64,000 nt of DNA from Chrysophaeum taylorii (taxonomy: Eukaryota > Sar > Pelagophyceae > Pelagomonadales > Pelagomonadaceae). A program made the translations under genes and the position numbers. The stretch spans positions 124,001-188,000 of the forward strand of contig JAQMWT010000349.1 in NCBI GenBank assembly GCA_029834535.1, given 5' to 3'. Within the stretch, counting starts at the first letter, position 1; each line of letters opens with the position of its first letter. Shown here one piece after another: positions 52,101 to 61,200 of this stretch. The notes under the pieces are model-generated. The model was not told the DNA's origin, did no database searches, and saw nothing but the letters and a program-made list of their open reading frames with translations.

Positions 52101-53256
52101 AATAGTCGGTTCTCGCAGCATAAACTTGTTCGGCAGCTTGACGCAGCGCGGTCATGGGGGCGTGGGCGCTCGCGTCGAGCCGCGCCGCGACCTCCTGATC
52201 CGCGGAGCCGTCCGCGATCTCTCGGTCTCGCGGCGGCTCGATTACCAAGACGGAATCCGAGTTGTTCGGGGCACAGTATAACTTGCCCGCGCACTCCGCG
52301 TTGCCACTCCACTTTGCCTCGCCGCGAACGCCACAGTCGATGGTTCGCGCGGCGGCATCACCGTTCGAAGGATTCAAAACCAGGATCGAATCCGCGTTCC
52401 ACGGCGAAAAGTACAGCGCGCCCGCGCACTCCGAAATGCCGCACCACTTACCCCCGCCTCGAACACCGCAGTCGATGACGCGTGCGACATCTGCGTTCGA
52501 CGGATCGATCACCAGGATCGAATCCGTTTTGTAAGGCGCGCAGTACAGCTTGCCCTCGCACGCGGCGATGCCGTTCCACTTCCACTTCCCTCGAACCCCG
52601 CAGTCGATGAGCCGCGTGGCATCTCCGTCCGAGGGATCGATCACCAAGATATAATCGGCGTTCCAAGGCGCGCAGTAGAGCTTGCCCGCGCACGCGGCGA
52701 TGCCGCTCCACTTGTTGCGGCCTCGAACGCCGCAGTCGACGACTCGCGTCGCGTCATCTGTTGGATCGATCACCAGAATCGAATCTGCGCTGAACGGCGA
52801 GCAGTAAAGCTGGCCTTCGTACTGGGCGATGCCAGCCCACTTCGCCCCACCGCGAACGCCGCAGTCGATGGTGTACGTCGCGTCTCCGTTCGAGGGATCG
52901 ATGACCAGAATCGAATCTGCGTTCCACGGCGCGCAGTACAGCTTGCCCGCGCGCTCCGCGATGCCATACCACTTTCCCCCGCCCCCAACGCCGCAATCAA
53001 TGGTACGCGTGGCGTCCGCGTTCGAGGGGTCGACCACCAGGATCGAGTCCGAGCTGAACGGCGCACAGTACAGCTTGCCGGCGCACTCTGCGATGCCAAT
53101 CCACTTGCCCCCGCCTCGATGACCACAGCTGATGGTGCGGATGGTCGCTCCCGCCTCCAATTCCTCCAATTCCTCCAATTCCTCCAATTCCTCCAATTCC
53201 CCCGGGGGGGGGTCCAAGGCCTCTTCTTGGGCCTCTGCGCCGACGACCGAGCACAT
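49162..53256 (-). CDS. Propeller-protein kinase-RING/IBR fusion protein
   Basis: 1,364 residues from the first ATG at 53256; the open frame upstream has no ATG and is built on a microsatellite. An acidic Leu-Glu-Glu repeat leads into seven 44-residue repeats (about 44-355; K-W-x-G-I-A-x-C-x-G-K-L-Y-C-A-P ... S-I-L-V-I-D-P) that suggest a seven-bladed propeller. A helical region of about 430 residues follows. The kinase domain (about 825-1080) has V-L-K-Q-F, H-G-D-V-K-L-D-N (Gly in place of Arg of HRD), D-F-D in place of D-F-G, and G-T-P-G-Y-V-A-P-E-V. The C-terminus (about 1115-1300) is RBR-like: C-E-V-C-G ... C-D-E-C, then C-P-R-C-G-A-A-F, C-F-A-L-R-C, C-S-F-C-A-Y-C-L-A-D-C and H-x-C-type closing ligands. 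This implies ubiquitin-ligase activity linked to a possibly altered kinase. No characterised protein with this order is known to me. Confidence 0.85.
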   Translation of the reverse strand: MCSVVGAEAQEEALDPPPGELEELEELEELEELEAGATIRTISCGHRGGGKWIGIAECAGKLYCAPFSSDSILVVDPSNADATRTIDCGVGGGGKWYGIAERAGKLYCAPWNADSILVIDPSNGDATYTIDCGVRGGAKWAGIAQYEGQLYCSPFSADSILVIDPTDDATRVVDCGVRGRNKWSGIAACAGKLYCAPWNADYILVIDPSDGDATRLIDCGVRGKWKWNGIAACEGKLYCAPYKTDSILVIDPSNADVARVIDCGVRGGGKWCGISECAGALYFSPWNADSILVLNPSNGDAAARTIDCGVRGEAKWSGNAECAGKLYCAPNNSDSVLVIEPPRDREIADGSADQEVAARLDASAHAPMTALRQAAEQVYAARTDYSSRGTDGRLFEPLRAVIERFDRRSSETIPVETESLDKFQQLRGQARVERGKLAEAQARVRSALNDGSAELESVVEGRNEVRSRYVRALIALQTGYSSSDLGRERRALERDMQLLEASLSSLEKIRSEFQTPPTEDPTTTTTTTTTTTTTTTKLPPPPPPPRTVVRRAFELWEQITDPSAVADATDRALAEAWRALRDVAEARGARDACDIWEESRREAIEAVDRELTHWSSCPHPFSLLPVDVIQSAIVASLDACRNSLSEVGRARDRAREARARVDEIAAAESSAALGDKRWRESNRWLRNAKKVFRNSQRDLEDAQHELEDAKMAHFFQDAATAAAAAGEEEKAPPDVVLLTEKVRAARKDLHRAQRATEDELSRLVELVQDHFPELGRVAKDALASVVALSPALRGVVRQGRNPHDYERIPWPEDIEPPASRHTVVACLYDGRPCVLKQFHLRNSSERRGLEREVEMLVALAHPNILKLECVFFVDNARAGDAEAFVQSPLYRGGTLRRWLSRPENKAIGEEGAAISRWGALRFMNAEYRRVATTHVRALRQLLAALSYVHAKRVVHGDVKLDNALVDVRANGTWTVVLSDFDMSRAVLDDGGSSSSSSSSSSITMTTRVGGGTPGYVAPEVREGARATLESDVFSYGICVAVALAADDKTAQHALNEQDDVVFQATSRRDDDPLAAVLRACLGVGLERPTASALETSSFFAASDKILADQAVAERVSLRQCEVCGDAGIAGVECATRGHFACDECLAGHARANTDAESLRAFEERGGRIQCVGVGCDECYTDAAVASHVPQHVFAAYFSAKTRLLEQRIVADLEAGFDRRVQAEAQRIAAGPTREMRLHVVERILTLACPRCGAAFAEALDGHQGFDGCFALRCHRPGCGCSFCAYCLADCGADAHKHVRTCAHGEGLFPARGREAFEIAQRDRRDRDLRAYLQTLSDENARTVVAGLDRELRDLGLDPGAYCTQ
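52203..53130 (-). repeat. Seven 132-bp coding repeats (propeller blades)
   Basis: Seven tandem copies of a 132-bp (44-codon) unit. Each has G-x-x-K-W, a G-K-L-Y-C-A/S-P core and D-S-I-L-V-I-D-P. Copies are well conserved at DNA level (for example atcgaatc and ttgcccgcgcactccg recur), suggesting recent amplification or gene conversion. Confidence 0.85.
53155..53200. repeat. Nine-base tandem repeat coding Leu-Glu-Glu
   Basis: Repeats of ttcctccaa on the (+) strand encode L-E-E-L-E-E units at the N-terminus of the propeller-kinase-RBR protein. Copy number probably varies between strains. Confidence 0.8.
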
Positions 53257-53336
53257 CACCTCTCTTCTTGGTTGTGGAGAGACAACCACCACGAAAAAAT
53301 TAACAATCCGTTGCGAGTAGTCTATCTTTACAGAGG

Positions 53337-53366
53337 GGCAGACAGACAGACAGACAGACAGACAGA
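53337..53366. repeat. (CAGA)n microsatellite upstream of the kinase-RBR gene
   Basis: Seven tandem cagacaga-type tetranucleotides about 80 bp upstream of the ATG at 53256, in the presumed leader or promoter. A similar (GTCT/GTTT) tract occurs in the repeat array at 57572-57625. Confidence 0.85.
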
Positions 53367-53399
53367 CTACCGGACCGGACCGTATGTGGGGGGGGACCA

Positions 53400-56300
53400 A
53401 CAACAACTCTCGAAATCCAGAGTTGTTCGTTCCACCATAGCGAACGGCCAGCGTGCGTGCGGCGTCTTTGGGGTTGCCAAGCCCTCGGTGGACCTCGCGG
53501 GGGGCGACGACGGAGACATGCGATCATGTCGGTGCCGGAGACGGGCGATCCGAGCTGCCGTTTTTTGCCTCGAAAAGGCCCCGACTTGCCTGGCTCGTCG
53601 GGGCGATGCTTCAATGCCCCGCTCGATTACGTGCCACTTCCGGCCGAAGGATGCGAGAGACAGCGCCCGCCACGAGCCGCCAGCATATTCAGCTTTGCTA
53701 ACGCGATTCGTCGCGCCGAGTGAAGGTAACTCGGCTAGCGCGGCCCATCCATCGAAGAAAGATGACAGGGGGCGAAAAGGCCAAACGTGGTTTTCTGGAA
53801 GGGCGGCAATCAGCAAACCCGCGGCGAGAGCGCGAATCAATTTCCGGAAGTGAGCGCGAATCCTGTCGAGCCTGCCGACAGCCGAGCCCTCCTTGCCAAC
53901 CTCGTCGGCCACCCGCTTCTGTCGCGTCGATCAGATCCGCGACGGGTTGACGAAGCTCCACGCGGGGTGGGCTCCGGTTGTCGAGCCCTCCGGCTTTCGA
54001 GCGAGGGGAGGCCGGGGCCAAACGATACGGCGAGATCACCCCACCGTTGCGCCCGAGGCTGCTACAGCTTCTGCGCGCGAGGCTGACCGGGCTCCATCTT
54101 TAGACGCGGCTCCCGCGGCGCAGTCGGCGCCTGCGCTGCCGGCGCCTTCTGACCAGCCGACTTCCGGGCGGTCAAGTTGCCTTGGCGGCTGCCAGAGCAC
54201 GTTGTTGCAGTTTTGACGATGGGAGGCACCATCTCGACCGCCGCCGTCTAGGACGCCGCGGTCCACGGTCTCGACGATGATGAGCGAGCCCTTCTCCTGG
54301 TCAAGGCCGAGTCTGTCGTGCAGGGCGTGGCCACACGAGCGAGCCTTCATACATCATCTTCCACAAGTTGCACAGCAGGGATGCTGCTTCGTTCGTCCTC
54401 AACGCTTTCGACAAGCCCGCGTCGACGAGATAGACTCCGATTCTCTCATGCCGAGCGAGTGCTCTCGATGCACCGCCCTCGGGATGCCCGGTCTTCTCCG
54501 CGGCGTACACTCAGTAGTATGAAGCGTGCACCCGGTACGCGATGAGCTTGTCGAAATTCGAAATATCGCGCGCAATGCTGCACTCCTTTTTTAACAGCAG
54601 CTCTTGCTGACGCGCGGCGCGAGCACGCCCTCGTCCGCGAACGCGCGTAGCGGTCTCCTCCGTTTCAGCTCCTCGACGGCCTTTAAGTCGGTCCACGCCG
54701 CCTAGTCCTCCGCCAAGTCCACTAACGATCTCATCCCTTCGTCGATCCCGGCCGCATACGTGATGCCAGCTTCCTCAAAAACCGACGATAGCTTCGGCAA
54801 TCTGATCGCGTCGTCGTCCTCGTCGTCGTCCCGTCGTAAGAGCGATGCCAAGGCACCACCTCGAAAAGCTTCGTCGTCAGCCACGGGCCACCCTCGACGT
54901 CTCCGCCGCACGTCGATGTCCCGCGCGACAGCCCCGCCGCCCCAGAGGACGGAGCGCTTGAAGCGTGAAGAGTTATGTCGTTATCGGAAACACGGCGGAG
55001 GCGAGCTGCGCCGACGCCAACGCGGCTGACCTTTCAAAAATTGTCACATCCATTCACAATCTCTGCGCGCGACGTTTTTTTTTTGCGTCCGGGCCTCGCC
55101 CGTGACCCAGGACAAGGCGAGGCCCTCGCCGCAACGCTGCCGGATAGAAGTCGCGCTTGGAGTGAGCGAGCGAGTCGCGGGCGGCGGCGCTCGTCGCCGA
55201 GGCCGGGGTGCTTCCCTATCGATGGAGTGGCTTTCATCCCGTCGGCACGGAGGAGCCAAAGGCCACGTCGTTCGCGCCGCCTCGTCCCGCTGTCGACGGT
55301 GGTTAGGAAAGCATCATCTTCACCCGGTCCGGTTCGAGAGCGTGGTACGACCGCGGCGACGACGAGAATAACGCGGTCCGTTCCCAAAACGGTCCGATCG
55401 TAGCGGAGTTAGACAGACTGAAGCGTCGCGTGTTCTGTCAACAAACCGTTTCGGGTGTTTCTGCTATCCGCGAGCGACTGCGGAGGTCCGGCGCTTAAGT
55501 TGGCACCATCTTCGTCGACGTTCTGCCCACTCGAGCTCGTCGGGCCCGCGTCCATTTCCAGCGTCAGACCATCTTCGAAGACAATTACGGCGACGTTGCC
55601 GAGATAGTCGCTTGCACACCAAAAGCGTCCGAAGTTTTGTTCCGTCCGAGACGCTGAGGTGTTTGACGCAAAAAAAAACAGGCCGCTAGCACCGCGAAAA
55701 ACGGCATCACCGCCGCCGCCGCCGCCCGAACGTCGAAGAGACAGTTCGTTTGCTTGCCTGGAAAAATTGCAACGCCAAGATGAAGTCCGCGGCCAGCGTC
55801 GACGACAATTGCTTCGCGGCGGCCGCCATCAACCACCGCGTGTGCGTGCAATTCTTTCAAGAGTTGCTGGGACCTTGAGTGCTTCAACTATGGGCTCCGG
55901 TCGCGCGCCAGACTATCATCGCCGAAAGCCTCGCCCCCGACGAGCTCGCCGGATTTGAGAACAAGATCTGGGAGGAGTTCGAGTTCATGTCTTGCGCCAT
56001 CCTGTCCAGCGAGGAATACGGCGCCTAGAGTGCCGCGTCCTTCCTCGACCGGATGAAGCTGCTGGCAGCACGAGGTACCCCCGACCCGTCGTCGTCCTCT
56101 AGGACAACAAACAATCCCGCGAGGATCTCGAGGTCGGTGCCTGGACCGCGAAACACGTCTACAAGAAAGGCGTCGGCTACCACGCCCGTTTGACCGCCGA
56201 CCAACCCAAGATCCTCGCCAGTAGTATCTGGCCGTGCGTTCTATCCGCCTCGATTGAATCTGCCGCAGATATTGGAACGCCCCGACTGCGGTCGCGTACT

Positions 56301-57060
56301 TCTTGGTGCGCAAGAAGGACTTGGTCGACCTGACCATCACGTCGCCGGCTGGCGTGCCCAAGGACGCGGCTTTCGACTACTTTTTACCGAGTCCAAGCTC
56401 TTGAGAGAGAGCAAGCCCAGCGCATCATCGTGCTGCAGTCCGAGGTCAACCCCGAGGAGCCGAGTAGTACTCCTGGAAACCGACCAGGATAAGTGAAGTG
56501 TTTTGTTACCCGCGTTCAGATCACCGACGGGCATGGTTCGGCCAAGCTGTTGGATCTCCTGGGCAAAAGCGCAGCAAAGCCAAGAAGGCTGTCCGCGCCC
56601 AGGAGGCCGAGTCCAAGCGCGAGCGCGCCGAAAAACCAGAAGCGCGCCAACCAGGATATGGCTGAGCTCCTGGCCGCATGGACGCGATGCAAGAACGGCT
56701 GGATCTCTGAGGATCTGCCGATCGGCGTGGAGGCTTGCGACGCCCGCCCGCCGCCTCGCGTCTGACGCGCGCGAGACCTGCGTCGACTCGAGGAATAATA
56801 ATCCCTGGGGGAAGAAGAAGAAGAAGAAGTGCAGAGCGGAGCACGAGGGGGTCGCCGCTGCCGACGTCGACTTCAACGACGACGGGCCTGCGGACGCATT
56901 ATCCCTCGCGGTGACGGGCGCGCGGACGCCGACTATGTCGACCGGAAAATATTCCGGACTTTCGTCCTCGTGCACCACCCGGCGTTAAGACGCCCACTGG
57001 CGACTCAGCAAAGATCGTGGCTAGCACTGTCTGAAGCTTCCCACACACACACCTAGGAAC
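53400..57060. pseudogene. Region of decayed coding-like pieces, unassigned
   Basis: No frame over about 240 codons gives a recognisable protein. The best pieces are on the (+) strand. One at 55780-56030 reads S-A-A-S-V-D-D-N-C-F-A-A-A-A-I-N-H and then A-P-D-E-L-A-G-F-E-N-K-I-W-E-E-F-E-F. Another at 56100-56235 reads S-R-E-D-L-E-V-G-A-W-T-A-K-H-V-Y-K-K and T-A-D-Q-P-K-I-L. A third at 56655-56740 reads M-A-E-L-L-A-A-W-T-R. They may be parts of one former gene or several. Stops and frame changes interrupt them. No family is recognised, and the G/A-rich (gaa)n run at 56811-56830 is simple repeat. Confidence 0.35.
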
Positions 57061-57482
57061 GCACTTTTGGTGGTGTCTGTCCTTGGCTCCCCGTCGTCGA
57101 GGCTCTCGAAGCCGAAACTCACGTTGCTGGGGGGGTGAGACTCCGGTCGGTTTTGATGCCTAAGCCCAAGATTTTTGAGCCAAATGGAGTATCTTAGCTC
57201 GTGCTCTTCAGCGCCGTCGTTGACGCATCAAAATGAGCTCGTGCGGGCCTGGCGACGCGGGCGATGAGTCCTTTGATATATATATGTATGTATGTCCAAG
57301 GCAGGCTGCCTCGTCTTCAACTTGTGTGGCGACGCGCGATCGTGGTGAGTTCGATGTCGATGGGGAGTGCCACTCCTTTTTTTTTTTGTTTTTTAAAAAA
57401 GGTTGACTGAAAATGAGAGGGCGCCAGCCACCAAGGCAACCTTCAAGCATAGCATCCACCCCCTCAATTCAATTAATTAAAG
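57061..57482. other. Intergenic, no gene seen
   Basis: Contains a T-rich tract (57378-57398) and a (ta)n/(tatg) simple repeat near 57280. Nothing coding-like is recognised. Confidence 0.4.
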
Positions 57483-57553
57483 ACAAGTGCAGGCCAGTAA
57501 GTTCACCTTGTCCCAATCTCTAACCCTAGTAAGTTCACCTGGTCCCAGTAAGT
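57483..57553 (+). repeat. Inverted repeat arm A, left
   Basis: A 71-bp block with three gtaagt motifs. Its inverted partner at 58539-58609 differs at about two positions. Confidence 0.9.
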
Positions 57554-57689
57554 CCTAACTACTAATCGACAGATGTTTGTCTGTCTGTCTGTCTGTTTGT
57601 TTGTTTGTCTGTTTGTCTGTTTGTCCCTCGATTTAGGGTAAGGATCAGGTAGGCGCGAGAGTAAGGATCAGGTAGGCGCGAGAGCCAGA

Positions 57690-58256
57690 CAGTGATCCTC
57701 CAAGCCGTCTACGGCGACCTCGCAGACTATTTCCACGACCCGCGGCGGCTCTTTTAGCCAGCGCGCCATTCTCACGCCCCGTCGAAACGATGTTGTCGAT
57801 GCTGACAACGCGCGCATGACCGCGGCCTTTATTTTCCCGGAGACGAGGCGTCGGAGTTCTTTTCGGCTGACTAGGCTGGGTCGGAAGACGACGCCTCGCT
57901 CTTTACTGTAGAGTTTTCAACTCCCTGACAACCAACGGCATGCTGACTTCGATCGCGAGCTTGATGTCTTCGCAACCTCGACCCGTCGCACGGCCACTGC
58001 AACGGTACCAGATACATGATCGATCGCGTCGTTGTCACCGAGGCTCCTCCAACCTGTATCCCTTGAGGCCCGCCTACGCCAAACGATCAACAAGAGCCAG
58101 GGCCAGACGCCCCGCGAGGTCGGCGTCCTCTTTCCCAAGCCCGTCTTCTGCCACGTCCAGCTCTACGTGGCTCTCTGTCGATCGGCATCCCCGAGGATAT
58201 ACTCATCTGGGTCGACGACTCCACCCTACCCCACACGTGCTGCGCAATACCGATAA
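57690..58256 (+). pseudogene. PIF1/Helitron-type helicase C-terminal remnant
   Basis: The clearest piece (58032-58256) reads R-Q-T-I-N-K-S-Q-G-Q-T, then F-P-K-P-V-F-C-H-V-Q-L-Y-V-A-L-C-R. This matches the C-terminal helicase motifs of PIF1-family enzymes (T-I-N-K-S-Q-G-Q-T and G-Q-L-Y-V-A-L-S-R). Upstream weak traces (N-S-L-T-T-N-G-M near 57920) fit the preceding conserved segment. Only the end of the domain survives, in broken form, so it is a fossil. PIF1 domains are carried by Helitrons and other mobile elements as well as host genes; origin cannot be decided here. Confidence 0.6.
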
Positions 58257-58538
58257 GCCCCCTCCCGGCGTCTACACGCGCACTATAGGTGAACTTACTG
58301 GGACCACGTGAACTTACTGGGGTTTGAGATTGGGGCTAGGTGAACTGAGTGACCAGGTGAAACTGGGACCAGGTGAACATACTGGGGTTTTAGAGCAAAG
58401 GGTGTTTAGAGTAAACTCACTCAAAGGTTGGCGGCGCGTGCGGATCGAAGCAGCTTAGATTGGCGGAGGCGAGAGCGACGAGCTCAAAGGAGTTGGTGTG
58501 AGCTAGGTGAACTTACTGACCAGGTGAACTTATATGAA

Positions 58539-58609
58539 ACTTACTGGGACCAGGTGAACTTACTGGGGTTAGAGATTGGGACTAGGTGAACTTACTGGCC
58601 TGCACTTGT
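58539..58609 (-). repeat. Inverted repeat arm A, right
   Basis: Reverse complement of 57483-57553 with about two mismatches. It ends 211 bp before the FtsH start codon, so it may lie in that gene's promoter or leader. Confidence 0.9.
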
Positions 58610-58820
58610 CGACATTTAAAGACAGACAAACAAACAGACAAACAAACAAACAAACATCTGTCGATTAGTAGTTAGGATAAGAAGAAGCCAGAGAATATGA
58701 ATGTTCGCGATCCGTTGCGGAGGAGCTGAGGTGGCGAGGCTTGCTAGGTGGTTGAACCCAGTCAGATTGGCGCCAAGTCAGTCGAAGCCGAGGGGCGTCA
58801 GTGACCAGAAGAAGAGTGAG

Positions 58821-60788
58821 ATGACGAAGAAGACCATGTTGGTGTGCTCGCTGTTGTGCTCTCTAGAGGTCCACGCGTTCTTGTCCAAGGCGCCGACGGT
58901 GGTGCCGCCGCGGGCGAAGACGACGGTGTCGATGAAGGCGTCGTCGCTGCAGAAGGCGGGGGCTGCCGCGTTCCTTGCCGCGTCGATCGCGGCGCCGGCC
59001 GTCGCCGCCCCCGTGGGTCCGTGGGCCCTCTCGGAGTTCCTCGACGCCGTCGAGAAGGACCAGGTGGAGCGCGTGACGTTCGACGACGCCGGGCGCGCTT
59101 TAGTGGCGGTGGACTCGGACGGCGGGCGTCACCGCGTGGAGATCCTCGCGTCGGAAGGACCCGAAATCCTGGGGGCGCTCCGATCTCACAACGTGCAGTT
59201 TGCCGTGCAGCCGCCGACCCAGGATCCGCTCCAGGGCGTCGGGAGTGTCGTGGGAAACTTGCTGTTTCCGCTGTTGTTTCTCGGCGGGCTTTTTTTGCTC
59301 AACCGCCGCGGCGGCGGCATGGGCGGCCAGGGCCCGATGGGCGGGCCGATGGGGATGCTCAACTCCAACGCGAAAATCCAGCTCGAGCCCCAGACGGGAG
59401 TGACGTTTGAGGACGTGGCGGGATGCGACCAGTCGAAGCTCGAGCTCACGGAGGTGGTGGACTTCCTCAAGTTCCCCGAGAAGTTCACCAAGGTCGGCGC
59501 GAAGACGCCGCGCGGCGTGCTGCTGGAGGGCCCTCCAGGCACCGGGAAAACCCTGCTCGCGCGTGCCGTCGCCGGCGAAGCGGGCGTTCCCTTCATCTCG
59601 ACCTCGGGGAGCGAGTTCGTCGAAATGTTTGTCGGCGTCGGCGCGAGTCGAATTCGCAGTTTGTTCGGCGAGGCCAAGAAAAACGCGCCCTGCATCATCT
59701 TCATCGACGAGATCGACGCTATTGGCCGCCAGAGATCGGGAGGGGGCGGCTTCGCCACGAACGACGAACGCGAGCAGACCTTGAACCAGATCTTGACGGA
59801 GATGGACGGCTTCTCGGGCAACACGGGCGTGATCGTGCTCGCCGCGACCAACCGCGGCGACGTCCTCGACACGGCGCTCCTGCGCCCGGGCCGCTTCGAC
59901 CGCCGCGTTCCCGTCGATCTCCCCGACAAGCAGGGTCGCATCGACATCCTCAAGGTCCACTGCCGCAACAAGCCCCTCGCCGAGGACGTCGACGTCGGCG
60001 AGATCGCCGCGCGCACCATCGGCTTTTCGGGCGCCTCGCTCAAGAACCTCATGAACGAGGCGGCGATCATGGCCGCGCGCCGCAACAAGGACACCATCAC
60101 CTTCGAGGAGGTTGATTACGCGATTGACCGCCTCACTGTTGGTCTGGCCAAGTCGACCGGCATGAACAACCCCGCTCGCCAACGCCTCGTCGCCTACCAC
60201 GAGGCGGGTCACGCGGTGATGGCTGCTCTTACCGAGGGGTACGACACGGTTGCGAAGCTCACCATCATCCCAAGGTCCAACGGGGCCGGCGGCTTCACGT
60301 TGTTCACGCCCTCCGAGGACCGCATGGAGTCGGGCATGTACTCTTACAAGTTCCTCAAGGGACAGCTCGCCGTCGCGCTCGGCGGACGAGTTGCCGAAGA
60401 ACTCGTGTTTGGCGACGACGAGATCACTACCGGGGCCTCGAACGACCTCCAGCAAGTGCGCAACATTGCGCGCCGCATGACGGCGCAATGGGGCTTCTCC
60501 AAGGATGCTTTGGCCCCGACGGCCTGGGAGCCCATGGAGCAGCCTAGCATGTTTTCCCGCGCCGGAGCCTCGGAGGAAACCGAAGCTACAATCGACAAGG
60601 AGGTCGCCAAGCTCGTCGCCGATGCCTACGAAATCTGCAAGAAGACCATCGCCGACAACAGACCTCTCCTCGACGCGGTCGTCGACGAGCTCCTTGAGAA
60701 GGAGACTATTGATGGCACCGAGCTCGACGCTCTCGTCGAAAAGTACACCGGTAAGGTTGTCAACGTCCGCGAACCCGTCCTCGCCTAA
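58821..60788 (+). CDS. ftsH: Nucleus-encoded plastid FtsH metalloprotease
   Basis: 655 residues from the ATG at 58821, chosen because it starts a bipartite plastid leader. That leader has a signal peptide ([15 protein letters not shown] with Phe at the junction), a transit-like Ser/Lys/Thr-rich stretch and a hydrophobic [15 protein letters not shown] that resembles a thylakoid signal. The upstream 40 codons (from 58701) are probably leader. One membrane helix ([14 protein letters not shown], about 150-164) precedes the AAA domain: Walker A G-P-P-G-T-G-K-T (about 237), Walker B I-I-F-I-D-E-I-D (about 290), second region L-R-P-G-R-F-D-R-R. The M41 protease site is H-E-A-G-H (about 459-463) with the distal acidic ligand near D-L-Q-Q. 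It degrades membrane proteins such as damaged photosystem II D1 at the thylakoid membrane. Complete, normal length. Confidence 0.95.
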   Translation: MTKKTMLVCSLLCSLEVHAFLSKAPTVVPPRAKTTVSMKASSLQKAGAAAFLAASIAAPAVAAPVGPWALSEFLDAVEKDQVERVTFDDAGRALVAVDSDGGRHRVEILASEGPEILGALRSHNVQFAVQPPTQDPLQGVGSVVGNLLFPLLFLGGLFLLNRRGGGMGGQGPMGGPMGMLNSNAKIQLEPQTGVTFEDVAGCDQSKLELTEVVDFLKFPEKFTKVGAKTPRGVLLEGPPGTGKTLLARAVAGEAGVPFISTSGSEFVEMFVGVGASRIRSLFGEAKKNAPCIIFIDEIDAIGRQRSGGGGFATNDEREQTLNQILTEMDGFSGNTGVIVLAATNRGDVLDTALLRPGRFDRRVPVDLPDKQGRIDILKVHCRNKPLAEDVDVGEIAARTIGFSGASLKNLMNEAAIMAARRNKDTITFEEVDYAIDRLTVGLAKSTGMNNPARQRLVAYHEAGHAVMAALTEGYDTVAKLTIIPRSNGAGGFTLFTPSEDRMESGMYSYKFLKGQLAVALGGRVAEELVFGDDEITTGASNDLQQVRNIARRMTAQWGFSKDALAPTAWEPMEQPSMFSRAGASEETEATIDKEVAKLVADAYEICKKTIADNRPLLDAVVDELLEKETIDGTELDALVEKYTGKVVNVREPVLA

Positions 60789-61200
60789 AAACCCAACGTC
60801 CGCGCGTTGTCCTTTTTTTCGCGCTCCTTTCCCTCCAGTAACCCCGAATTCCGAATCTCGAAAAACCTCAAATTGCGAATCTCGGATCTCGAATCCTGAA
60901 TTTCAAGGGGGGGTTGGATTTGAATTGGGTGCACCTCTCTCTTTCTTTACTCGTACTACTGCTCCCTGCCGTTTTCCCCTTCGTTTAGATCTATATTAGC
61001 GTGTGGTTTTAGTGAGCCCGAAGGAGATTGATTTCGGCATTAAATGGCCGGCGAGGTGAGTAATCCCCAATTTAGTAGTAGTAGTAGTTGTTGTTGTTGG
61101 ATCGACCCCGTTGAGATTTGACGACTCTACACTCAGAACCGTTTTTACGGGCTCTTCACTTCGTTACGTCACTCCCCCACGACCACCAACGACGGACGTC
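60789..61200. other. 3' flank of ftsH, no gene seen
   Basis: Contains a short internal repeat of the type gaatctcgaa/cgaatctcgg (60845-60900) and (gta)n/(gtt)n trinucleotides at 61072-61099. No polyadenylation signal stands out. Confidence 0.4.

Larger units (their letters stand above)
57483..58679. mobile_element. Foldback-like unit: inverted minisatellite arms around a PIF1-type remnant
   Basis: Block A (57483-57553, 71 bp, starts acaagtgcaggccagtaagt) recurs inverted at 58539-58609 with about two mismatches. Block B (57554-57580, cctaactactaatcgacag...) recurs inverted at 58650-58676 with the same flanking GTCT/GTTT microsatellite. The order is A-B on the left and inverted A, inverted B on the right, so the arms are not one simple terminal inverted repeat. 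They look like pieces of an A-B tandem satellite in opposite orientations. Extra A-like units (gtgaacttactgg) lie at 58288-58395 and 58505-58535. The enclosed 57690-58250 holds helicase debris. No clear target duplication was found. The family is unknown. Confidence 0.6.

Noticed and set aside
52203-53130. Regular 132-bp spaced repeats as a CRISPR-like array
   Set aside because: The unit is a 44-codon in-frame protein repeat with conserved residues throughout, not short repeats with unique spacers.
57483-58679. A classical TIR DNA transposon
   Set aside because: The A and B blocks are in A-B order on the left and inverted A then inverted B on the right, so the ends are not mirror images, and I found no target duplication.
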